Below, piece by piece: positions 51,943-59,533 of a stretch of 64,000 bases of DNA. This DNA comes from Bisbaumannia salifodinae (GTDB lineage Bacteria; Pseudomonadota; Gammaproteobacteria; Pseudomonadales; Halomonadaceae): assembly GCF_039522585.1 (NCBI RefSeq), contig NZ_BAAADR010000001.1, one strand, 5' to 3'. Numbering within the stretch: position 1 is the stretch's first letter; each line of letters starts with the position of its first letter. A program made the position numbers and the translations under genes. The notes under the pieces were generated by a model. The model was not told the origin of the DNA. It saw only the letters and a list, made by a program, of their open reading frames with translations, and did not search any database.

Positions 51943-52557
51943 ATGAGCCTGACCATCGGCGTCACCGGCGGTATCGCCTCCGGCAAGTCCACCGTGGCCC
52001 GTGCCTTCGCCGCACTAGGCATTCCCTGGGTGGATGCCGACGATATCGCTCGGGAGGTGGTGGAACCCGGTGAGCCGGCCCTGGCCGCCATCGCCGAGCG
52101 CTACGGCGAGCGGCTGCTGGATGCCCAGGGACGCCTGAATCGCCGTGCCCTGCGCGAGATCGTCTTCGCCGACCCCGAGGAGCGCCGCTGGCTGGAGTCC
52201 CAGACCCATCCGCGCATCCGCGAGCGCCTGGAGGCTCGCCTGGCACAGATGGCCGCCGGCCCCGCCCCCTATCACCTGCTGGTCTCGCCGCTGCTCTTCG
52301 AGTCGGGGCAGGTAGCCCTGGTGGATCGCAGCCTGGTGATCGACGCAGCGGAGGCGGAGCAGATCCGCCGCACCGCCAGCCGCGACGGCGTGGACGAGGC
52401 CCAGGCCCGAGCCATCGTCGCGGCCCAGCTGGATCGCCAGGCGCGACTGGCCCGGGCCGACGATATCATCGACAATAGCGGTGACGAGGCGGCCCTGAGG
52501 CGTCAGGTCGAGAGCCTGGATCGTCGCTACCGCCGACTGGCCGGGGCATCCCCCTGA
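51943..52557 (+). CDS. coaE: Dephospho-CoA kinase
   Basis: 204 residues. It performs the last step of coenzyme A synthesis, phosphorylating the 3'-hydroxyl of dephospho-CoA. P-loop at residues 8-16 (TGGIASGKS), then VDADDIAREVVEPGEPA, LNRRALREIVFADPEER and ESQTHPRIR. The LIDS-type region appears as VSPLLFESG. A GAGGAGAC site precedes the ATG. It lies in a pilD-coaE-yacG run with short gaps (21 and 33 bases), a conserved gammaproteobacterial arrangement. Confidence 0.96.
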   Translation: MSLTIGVTGGIASGKSTVARAFAALGIPWVDADDIAREVVEPGEPALAAIAERYGERLLDAQGRLNRRALREIVFADPEERRWLESQTHPRIRERLEARLAQMAAGPAPYHLLVSPLLFESGQVALVDRSLVIDAAEAEQIRRTASRDGVDEAQARAIVAAQLDRQARLARADDIIDNSGDEAALRRQVESLDRRYRRLAGASP

Positions 52558-52590
52558 ACCGCCCCGCCCCCGCAAGACCGGAGTGTTCCC

Positions 52591-52818
52591 ATGAGTCAGA
52601 CCGCCCCCCTGGAAGTGCCCTGCCCCACCTGCCACAAGAAGGTGGCCTGGAGCGAGGCCAATGCCTATCGCCCCTTCTGCAGCGAGCGCTGCAAGCTGAT
52701 CGATCTGGGCGCCTGGGCCGACGGCAGCCATCGCATCGCCGGCGAGCCCGCCATGGACGAGACCGAGATCGATGAGATGGCGCTGCGCGCCGAGCGTGAC
52801 GCCGGCCTGGAGCCCTGA
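52591..52818 (+). CDS. yacG: DNA gyrase inhibitor YacG, zinc protein
   Basis: 75 residues. The zinc-binding motif is CPTCHKKVAW followed by PFCSERCKLIDLGAWA, a four-Cys ligand set as in YacG. The C-terminal tail (ALRAERDAGLEP) is acidic and probably disordered, as in the family. E. coli YacG inhibits gyrase by binding GyrB. The stop and the next start overlap (TGATG), so the Tus-like gene is coupled to it. Confidence 0.95.
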   Translation: MSQTAPLEVPCPTCHKKVAWSEANAYRPFCSERCKLIDLGAWADGSHRIAGEPAMDETEIDEMALRAERDAGLEP

Positions 52819-53696
52819 TGGCCCCGGAGTACCGGCTGCTGGCCGAGCTCGAGGCGGCGTTCGATCAGTTGATCGAACGCCTCGAGGCGCTGGTATCGAC
52901 CTACGCCGGGGCCCCCGGCGCGGCCTGGGCCATGGGCGAGGGTGATGCTTCCTCTCAGGCCGATGCCGACTGGCTGCGCCGCGCCCTGCTCGACTTCTGG
53001 TACCAGGATGGCCAGGACGGGCGAGCCACCCGCAGCTACGTGGGCCTGGTGGCCGCCGATGAAACGCTGATGAGCGCCGTACGAGAGGCCAATGCCGCCA
53101 AATCGGCCTTTGCCGCCCTGCTGCGCCAGATCCGCGAGGAAGCGGCGGGCCTGATTCCCGAGCTCAAGGCGATACTGCCCTTTCGCCACCCGGCCCTGCA
53201 TGATCACCTGCGCGGCCAGGGCCTGGCGCGGCTTCACCTGAAGCAATGTTGGCGGGCCATCCCCCTGGCCGAGGCGCCCCTGGCCCGGGTACGCCTGGCC
53301 TGGTATCGCAGCGGCCGTTCCATCAAGCGCCTGACGGTGCGCGAGGCGGAGGCCCTGCTACTCGGCCTCGACCAGGAGGCGCCCCATGTGCGCATCCAAC
53401 AGCGCCATCTGGCCGGCATCCCCGACGGCGAACCCCTGGCCCAGGTCCAGGACCAGGCGCCGCTGATGCGCGCCAACCTCTTCTACCGCGAGCCACTCCC
53501 GGACGGCCGATTGCGCCGGGCCATGAACGTGGCCCTGCCGCTCTTCGTGCCCAGCCCCGACGGCCGCCTGCCCGATTGCAATACACCGCCGGCCTCGCCG
53601 CCGACCGCCCGCACCCGGGCCCTGCGCAGCGATGCCCGCCTGGAGAGCGAGCCCTTCCTGCCCAGCCTGCGGATCTACCGCTATCGCCAGGGCTGA
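52818..53696 (+). CDS. Tus-like DNA replication terminus-binding protein
   Basis: 292 residues. The match to Tus is remote but ordered: an N-terminal helical region (YRLLAELEAAFDQLIERLEA), a central IKRLTVREAEALLLGLDQEA segment resembling the interdomain basic region, paired beta-segments (LFYREPLPDGRLRRAMNVAL, then PLFVPSPDGRLPD) and a C-terminal SLRIYRYR, parallel to the LHLYV end of E. coli Tus. Such proteins block replication forks in one direction at Ter sites. I recall annotations of this kind in halomonads. It lies away from any visible terminus sequence, next to yacG and coupled to it. A different nucleic acid-binding role is possible. Confidence 0.65.
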   Translation: MAPEYRLLAELEAAFDQLIERLEALVSTYAGAPGAAWAMGEGDASSQADADWLRRALLDFWYQDGQDGRATRSYVGLVAADETLMSAVREANAAKSAFAALLRQIREEAAGLIPELKAILPFRHPALHDHLRGQGLARLHLKQCWRAIPLAEAPLARVRLAWYRSGRSIKRLTVREAEALLLGLDQEAPHVRIQQRHLAGIPDGEPLAQVQDQAPLMRANLFYREPLPDGRLRRAMNVALPLFVPSPDGRLPDCNTPPASPPTARTRALRSDARLESEPFLPSLRIYRYRQG

Positions 53697-53697
53697 C

Positions 53698-54429
53698 TCA
53701 AGGGATGACCAGCACCGGTAGGCGGATAGCCCTCAGCCAATCGGGATCCTCCGCCAGCAGCGCGGCCAGCTCATCACGCCGCAGCAACAGACCTCCCAAG
53801 CGCTCCCCGGCCAGGCGTCGGGACAGCTCCCCGGCGGGAGCCGACGGCAGCCACTGGATGCGATCGAAGAGCGGCCCCGCCACCCACCAGTCCGGCAGTG
53901 CTCTCGCCTCGGGCTCTCCCAGCACCCGCAACGGGCCCCGCGTCATGACCAGGGCCTCGTCCCAGATCAGCACCGCACAGGGCGCCTCCAGCAGGAGCTT
54001 GCGACAGGTGGAGCCCAGGGGGCGCCCCCAGCGCGCCGAGAGCCCGGCCCGGCCCAGCACCAGCAGGTCGGCGGCCCGGGCCAGGCGCAGCACCTCCGCC
54101 ACCACCGAGCCCTGCCCCACCTCCAGCGAATGAGTCAGCTGACGCTCGCCCAGGGCCCGGCGCAGGGCCTCGCGGATCCTCGCCAAACGGCAGGCCTGGG
54201 CGGAGGCCATATCGGCCAGGGAGAAGGACCGAATGGCCCCGGACACCGCCCCCACCTCACGGGTAAAGGGCAGTGCCGCGCACTGGGCCAGCTCCGGTTC
54301 CTCCACATAGAGGGCCACCAGCTCCGCGTCGCGACTGGCCGCCAGGGCCACCGCCACGGGCAAGGCGGCCAGGCTGGGTCGGGACGCATCCAGCAGGGCC
54401 AGCACCCGTAGCGGGGCCTTAGTCGTCAT
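53698..54429 (-). CDS. Universal stress protein-like protein, tandem Usp layout
   Basis: 243 residues from ATG 54427-54429 (AAGGAGG 9-10 bases upstream; another in-frame ATG 6 bases earlier sits too close to that site). The N-terminal half is a UspA-type domain: RVLALLDASRPSLAALPVAV, ELVALYVEEPELAQ, then ADLLVLGRAGLSARWGRPLG, which resembles the GxxGxxGS nucleotide loop. The second half (about 140-243) looks like a degenerate second Usp domain lacking that loop. The start lies inside the 3' end of the lon-like gene, implying coupling. The role in stress survival is family knowledge only. Confidence 0.75.
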   Translation of the reverse strand: MTTKAPLRVLALLDASRPSLAALPVAVALAASRDAELVALYVEEPELAQCAALPFTREVGAVSGAIRSFSLADMASAQACRLARIREALRRALGERQLTHSLEVGQGSVVAEVLRLARAADLLVLGRAGLSARWGRPLGSTCRKLLLEAPCAVLIWDEALVMTRGPLRVLGEPEARALPDWWVAGPLFDRIQWLPSAPAGELSRRLAGERLGGLLLRRDELAALLAEDPDWLRAIRLPVLVIP

Positions 54430-56854
54430 GGGCATCCCCCTCCTTGCCGGCCTCTTCGATACCGCCATTTCTCTCCTTGCCGGGCTCATCGGTGCCAGCG
54501 CTTCCCTCCTTGCCCTGGCGCTTCAGCGCCAGGCGGAAGCTCTCGAGCCGCGCCACCACCCGGGCATTCAGGCTGCCCTCGGGGAAAGCGCCGTCGACGC
54601 CGCGCGCCCCCGGGACCTGACCGGTCAGCAGCTCCAGGGCCTCATCGAGATGACCGACGGCATAGAGGAAGAAGCGCCCCTCGGCCAGCGCCTCGCGCAC
54701 CTCGCCATCGAGCATCAGGTGGGGCACATTGGCCGCCGGCAGGATCACCCCCTGCCCCTGGAGCCCCGCGGCCTGGCATACCGCGAAGAAGCCCTCCACC
54801 TTCTCGTTGACGCCACCGACGGCCTGCACTTCGCCATGCTGGTTGATGGAGCCGGTGACCGCCAGGGACTGCGTCAGGGGCACGCCGGCGATCGCCGAGA
54901 CCAGCACGCAGGCCTCGGCCACCGAGGCGCTGTCGCCCTCGATGCCGCCATAGGACTGCTCGAAGGCGAGGCTCGCCGAGAGTGACAAGGCACCCCGCGG
55001 CGCATAGCGGTTGGCCAGCCAGCGAGAGAGGATCATTACCGCCTTGGTGTGGATGCGCCCGCCGAGCTTCGCCTCGCGCTCGATATCCACCACCTGCCCC
55101 GGCCCGGGGCGCGCCGTGGCGGTGATGCGACTGGGCTGGCCGAAGGCGAAGCCCCCCAGCTGCAGCACCGAGAGGCCATTGACCTGACCGACCACTTCGC
55201 CGTCGGTGGCGATCATCACGGTGCCGCGATGAATCCGTTCCTGGCTCAGCTCGTAGACGCGCCCGGCGCGACGCCGCTGCTGGACTACCGCCTGCTCCAC
55301 ATGCGCACGCCGAATCACCGCCGCGTCGCCGGCCCAGTGGGCGGCCTCGGCCAGCAGGTCATCGAGGGGCCGGGCCTGGGCCATCAGGCGCTGCTGGTCT
55401 CCGGCGAGCCGTGCGGCCCGCTCGATCACCGCCGCCACCCCGGAGGGATCCAGGGGCGGCAACCCGGCGGCCCGCGCCAGGGTGGCGATCAGCCGCGCAT
55501 ACTCCTCCAGGAAGGCATCGTGCCAGGGCAGCTCGTCGTCGAGATCCGCCTGCACCTTGAACAGCTCCAGGAACTCCGGATCATGCTCGCTGAGCAGGTA
55601 GTAGAAGTGCCGCTCGCCGCACAGCACCACCTTGACCTCCAGGGGGATGGGTTCCGGCTCCAGGGTCACGGTGCTGATCAGGCCATAGGCCTGCTCCAGG
55701 GACTCGGTGCGAATCTCACCGGCACGCAGCGCCCGCTTGAGGGTCTCCCAGGCACCCGGTTGCTGGAGCAGGGCCCGGGCATCCAGCACCAGATAACCGC
55801 CGTTGGCCCGATGCAGGGCGCCGGCCCGGATCAGCGAGAAATCGGTCAGCAGGGTGCCCTGATGGACATGGTGCTCGATGCGTCCCACCAGATGCTGGTG
55901 GCTCGGCAGGCCCACCTGTACCACCGGCGCCCCCTCGCAGGGGCCGTTGTCGACCAGCAGGTTGAGCTGGCAGCGGCTGAAGATCGCCTCGGGGGGAATC
56001 TCCGGCTCCTCCGCCAGGAAGGCCTCCAGGTGCAATAACAGCGCCTCGCGGATGGCGGCGAAATGCGCTATCACCCCCGCCTGCTCCCGGTAGCGATCCT
56101 CCAGCTCCTCCAGGGGAGCGGCGATCACCGACTGCAGCATCTCCTCATTCAGGATCTGGATCTGCTGGCGCAACTCATGGGCCAGGCGCGGCATCTGACG
56201 GATCGCCTGCTGCAGCTTGCGCTGGAGGATCTCCACCGTGCCCTCGATGCGCTCGCGGTCGTCCTTGGGCAGCTTCTCGTAGGCCTCGGGGCTCATCATG
56301 CCGTCGCCCTCGGCGGGGGCCAGGCTGAAGCCATTGGGCGTGGAGAGCAGCACGATATCGTGCTCCCTGGCCTCGCGGCGCACCGCCTCGATCAGGTCGC
56401 GCTGGCGTTCGCCCATGGCCTGCTTCAGCTCCTGGAGGCGATTCTGGTACTCGTCGCTGTCGAAGATGGCCGGTATCGCCACCCGCAGCTCCTCCACCAA
56501 CTGCTCGATATCGCCCCGCAATACCCGCCCCATGCCCGCCGGCAAGCGCAGTTGGCGGGGCGTGGAGGGATCATCGAAATTGTGCAGGTAGCAGCAGTCC
56601 GGCGGCGCCTTCCCCTCGCCCGCCCGGGCCTCCAGGTAGGGCAGCACCAGCTGGCGGGCCAGATGCTCCGCCTCACCCAGGACGAAGAGGTTGAACCCCC
56701 GCGGGCGCATGGCCGCGCCGAAATCCAGCGCCTCGCTGGCGCGGCGATGCCCGCTCAGGGGGTCTAGTGAAACCAGCTCCGCGGTGGACTGAAACGCGAA
56801 CCGCGACTCGGGACAGGCCCGAAAGACCCGCGCCACCTCCAGGGGTTGCAGCAT
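54419..56854 (-). CDS. LonB-type ATP-dependent protease
   Basis: 811 residues. The C-terminal S16 protease domain has the catalytic dyad: Ser in EGDSASVAEACV (about 641) and Lys in GGVNEKVEGFFAVC (about 684). The N-terminal part is the AAA-type domain of LonB-like proteins (AAA_32), with LDFGAAMRPRGFNLFVLGEA, NLLVDNGPCEGAPVV and LIRAGALHRANGGYLVLDA, but a divergent Walker A. The arrangement differs from classical Lon (no N-terminal Lon substrate domain). The C-terminal tail of about 40 residues is Lys/Glu/Gly-rich. It is preceded by AAGGAGG. Cytoplasmic or membrane-associated protein quality control is likely. Confidence 0.88.
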   Translation of the reverse strand: MLQPLEVARVFRACPESRFAFQSTAELVSLDPLSGHRRASEALDFGAAMRPRGFNLFVLGEAEHLARQLVLPYLEARAGEGKAPPDCCYLHNFDDPSTPRQLRLPAGMGRVLRGDIEQLVEELRVAIPAIFDSDEYQNRLQELKQAMGERQRDLIEAVRREAREHDIVLLSTPNGFSLAPAEGDGMMSPEAYEKLPKDDRERIEGTVEILQRKLQQAIRQMPRLAHELRQQIQILNEEMLQSVIAAPLEELEDRYREQAGVIAHFAAIREALLLHLEAFLAEEPEIPPEAIFSRCQLNLLVDNGPCEGAPVVQVGLPSHQHLVGRIEHHVHQGTLLTDFSLIRAGALHRANGGYLVLDARALLQQPGAWETLKRALRAGEIRTESLEQAYGLISTVTLEPEPIPLEVKVVLCGERHFYYLLSEHDPEFLELFKVQADLDDELPWHDAFLEEYARLIATLARAAGLPPLDPSGVAAVIERAARLAGDQQRLMAQARPLDDLLAEAAHWAGDAAVIRRAHVEQAVVQQRRRAGRVYELSQERIHRGTVMIATDGEVVGQVNGLSVLQLGGFAFGQPSRITATARPGPGQVVDIEREAKLGGRIHTKAVMILSRWLANRYAPRGALSLSASLAFEQSYGGIEGDSASVAEACVLVSAIAGVPLTQSLAVTGSINQHGEVQAVGGVNEKVEGFFAVCQAAGLQGQGVILPAANVPHLMLDGEVREALAEGRFFLYAVGHLDEALELLTGQVPGARGVDGAFPEGSLNARVVARLESFRLALKRQGKEGSAGTDEPGKERNGGIEEAGKEGDAHDD

Positions 56855-56935
56855 GAGACGCCTCCTTGGTTATTCGCTGAGTATGGAATACCCGGGACGA
56901 CGGCGCCTTGATGGGCATCAAACGCCCAGACACGA

Positions 56936-56961
56936 AAACGCCGCCCCGGAGGGCGGCGTTT
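56936..56961. terminator. Terminator of rpsA
   Basis: Perfect 11-base arms AAACGCCGCCC and GGGCGGCGTTT around CGGA lie 35 bases past the rpsA stop. The minus-strand tail is TTTTCG. No ihfB gene follows. Confidence 0.85.
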
Positions 56962-56996
56962 CGTCAAGCCAGAGTGGCCGGGACAAGCGCTAGGGC

Positions 56997-58673
56997 TTAG
57001 TCCTGACCCATCTGCTGCTTGATCAGGTCACCGATGGTGGTCGGACCACCTGCGTCGACGTCCTGCTCGCGCAGCTTCTTGAGGTTCTGGCGAGTATCTT
57101 CCTGATCCTTGGCCTTGATGGACAGGTTGATCTGACGGTTCTTGCGGTCGACACCGATGATACGGGCCTCGACGCTGTCACCCTCGCTCAGGGCGTTGCG
57201 GGCATCCTCGACGCGATCGGCGCTGATCTCGGAGGCCTTGAGCACCGCCACCACATCGGTGGCCAGCTCGACCTGAGCTTCCTTGGCATCGACCTCGACC
57301 ACGCGGCCGGTGACGATGGAGCCCTTGTCGTTGACTGCCAGGAACTCGGCGACCGGATCGGTATCCAGCTGCTTGATGCCCAGGGAGATGCGCTCGCGCT
57401 CCGGATCGATGGAGAGGATCACGGCCTCGGCTTCGTCGCCCTTCTTGAAGGAGCGCACGGCCTCTTCGCCGGACTCGGTCCAGGAGATGTCGGAGAGGTG
57501 CACCAGGCCATCGATGCCGCCTTCCAGGCCGATGAAGATACCGAAGTCGGTGATCGACTTGATGGTACCGGCCACACGGTCGCCCTTGTTGTAACGGCCG
57601 CTGAAGTCTTCCCACGGGTTGGTGGTGCACTGCTTGATACCCAGGGAGATACGACGACGCTCCTCGTCGATATCCAGCACCATGACACCCACTTCGTCGC
57701 CGATGTTGACGACCTTGGACGGGTGGATGTTCTTGTTGGTCCAGTCCATTTCGGAGACGTGGACCAGGCCCTCGACGCCCTCTTCCAGCTCGGCGAAGCA
57801 GCCGTAGTCGGTGAGGTTGGTGACGCGGGCGGTGACCCGGGTGTTCTCCGGGTAACGATCCTTGATGTTGACCCAGGGATCTTCGCCCAGCTGCTTGAGG
57901 CCCAGGGAGACGCGGTTGCGCTCGCGGTCGAACTTCAGCACCTTGACGTTGATCTCGTCGCCCACGGCAACGATCTCGGACGGATGCTTGATGCGCTTCC
58001 AGGCCATGTCGGTGATGTGCAGCAGGCCGTCGACGCCACCCAGGTCCACGAAGGCACCATAGTCGGTGAGGTTCTTGACGATACCCTTGATCTGCTGGCC
58101 TTCCTGGAGGGTGGCGAGCAGGGCTTCACGCTCGGCGCTGTTCTCGGCTTCGAGCACGGCACGGCGGGAAACGACGACGTTGTTGCGCTTCGGATCGAGC
58201 TTGATGACCTTGAAGTCGAGCTCTTTGTTCTCCAGGTGTGCGGTATCGCGCACCGGGCGAACGTCGACCAGGGAACCCGGCAGGAAGGCGCGGATGGAGG
58301 CGACGTCGACGGTGAAACCACCCTTGACCTTGCCGTTGATCACGCCCTTGACGATCTCGTCCTTCTCGAAGGCGGCTTCCAGTTCCTTCCACGCTTCGGC
58401 GCGCTTGGCCTTCTCGCGGGACAGGCGGGTTTCGCCGAAGCCATCCTCGACGGCTTCCAGGGCGACCTTGACTTCGTCGCCGATGGCGATGGTCAGTTCA
58501 CCATTCTCGTCGCGGAACTGCGCGGCGGGGATCTGACCTTCGGACTTCAGGCCGGCATTGACGGTGATCCAGTCACCTTCGATGTCGACGACGGAGGCCA
58601 GGACGATGGCGCCCGGCTCCATGTTGATGTCCTGGAGTGACTGTTCAAACAGTTCGGCAAAGCTTTCGCTCAT
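56997..58673 (-). CDS. rpsA: 30S ribosomal protein S1
   Basis: 558 residues with six S1 RNA-binding domains, the usual number in gammaproteobacteria. Domains begin near residues 20, 105, 190, 277, 364 and 450, each with the KGxVxxIxDFGxFVxL pattern, for example GIVKNLTDYGAFVDLGGVDG and GTIKSITDFGIFIGLEGGID. It unwinds and recruits mRNA on the ribosome. The 176-base leader before the ATG may hold the hairpins used in S1 autoregulation, but I could not define them. Terminator at 56936. Codon use is notably uniform, as expected for a highly expressed gene. Confidence 0.97.
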   Translation of the reverse strand: MSESFAELFEQSLQDINMEPGAIVLASVVDIEGDWITVNAGLKSEGQIPAAQFRDENGELTIAIGDEVKVALEAVEDGFGETRLSREKAKRAEAWKELEAAFEKDEIVKGVINGKVKGGFTVDVASIRAFLPGSLVDVRPVRDTAHLENKELDFKVIKLDPKRNNVVVSRRAVLEAENSAEREALLATLQEGQQIKGIVKNLTDYGAFVDLGGVDGLLHITDMAWKRIKHPSEIVAVGDEINVKVLKFDRERNRVSLGLKQLGEDPWVNIKDRYPENTRVTARVTNLTDYGCFAELEEGVEGLVHVSEMDWTNKNIHPSKVVNIGDEVGVMVLDIDEERRRISLGIKQCTTNPWEDFSGRYNKGDRVAGTIKSITDFGIFIGLEGGIDGLVHLSDISWTESGEEAVRSFKKGDEAEAVILSIDPERERISLGIKQLDTDPVAEFLAVNDKGSIVTGRVVEVDAKEAQVELATDVVAVLKASEISADRVEDARNALSEGDSVEARIIGVDRKNRQINLSIKAKDQEDTRQNLKKLREQDVDAGGPTTIGDLIKQQMGQD

Positions 58674-58849
58674 GATGTTCCTACGTGATCAACGGGTTAG
58701 CGGGGTTACCGCTCTCTCCGCACCACCAGCGAGTGCGGGCCTATACCAAGATCCCCCGGGGATGTTAGCGCTGGTTGGACCTGGCCAGGCTTACCGTCTT
58801 AGCTGCCTGACCATGCCATGACATCGCACCGAGGGGCCGCAAGGGATCG

Positions 58850-59533
58850 TCAGGCGTTCGGCGCCAGGCCCCGTTGGGCCAGCAGCTCGATCAGCCGATC
58901 CACCACTTCCGGTATCGTCAGGCGCGTGGTGTCAAGCGTGATGGCATCATCTGCCGGCTTGAGCGGTGCCACGCTGCGCTGCGTATCGCGCGCATCGCGT
59001 GCCTGAATTTCCTTCAAAAGACTCGTAAGATTAGCACTCAGACCGGCCTCTCGCAACTGACGGTAGCGGCGCTGGGCGCGTTCCTCCGCCGAGGCGGTCA
59101 GGAAGATCTTCAGCGGCGCCTCGGTAAATACCACCGTGCCCATGTCGCGGCCGTCCGCCACCAGGCCGGGGGCCTGGCGGAAGTCGCGCTGGCGCTGCAG
59201 GAGCGCCTCGCGGACCCGCGGCAGCGCCGCCACCTGGGAGGCCGCATCGCCCACCGTCTCGGTGCGGATCTCGCCGCTCACCTCGTCGCCGTCGAGGATC
59301 ACCCGCACCCCGCTGTCGCCGGGCAGGAAGCTGACGTCGAGACCGGCCGCCAGGGCCGCCAGGGCCGCCTCGTCATCCAGCGCCAGGTCACGGCGCAGCG
59401 CCGCCAGGGCGGTGATGCGATAGAGGGCGCCGGAATCGAGCAGGTGCCAGCCCAGGCGCTCGGCGATCAGCCGGCTGATGGTGCCCTTGCCGGCGCCGCC
59501 GGGGCCGTCGATGGTCAGGACCGGGGCCGTCAT
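58850..59533 (-). CDS. cmk: Cytidylate kinase
   Basis: 227 residues. It phosphorylates CMP and dCMP. P-loop at residues 8-17 (DGPGGAGKGT), then LLDSGALYRITALAAL, VADGRDMGTVVF and the LID region RRYRQLREAGLSANLTSLL with the typical KEIQARDARDTQRSVAPLKP. Its start overlaps the tyrA-aroA stop by ATGA. Position between aroA and rpsA is the classic gammaproteobacterial order. Confidence 0.96.
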   Translation of the reverse strand: MTAPVLTIDGPGGAGKGTISRLIAERLGWHLLDSGALYRITALAALRRDLALDDEAALAALAAGLDVSFLPGDSGVRVILDGDEVSGEIRTETVGDAASQVAALPRVREALLQRQRDFRQAPGLVADGRDMGTVVFTEAPLKIFLTASAEERAQRRYRQLREAGLSANLTSLLKEIQARDARDTQRSVAPLKPADDAITLDTTRLTIPEVVDRLIELLAQRGLAPNA

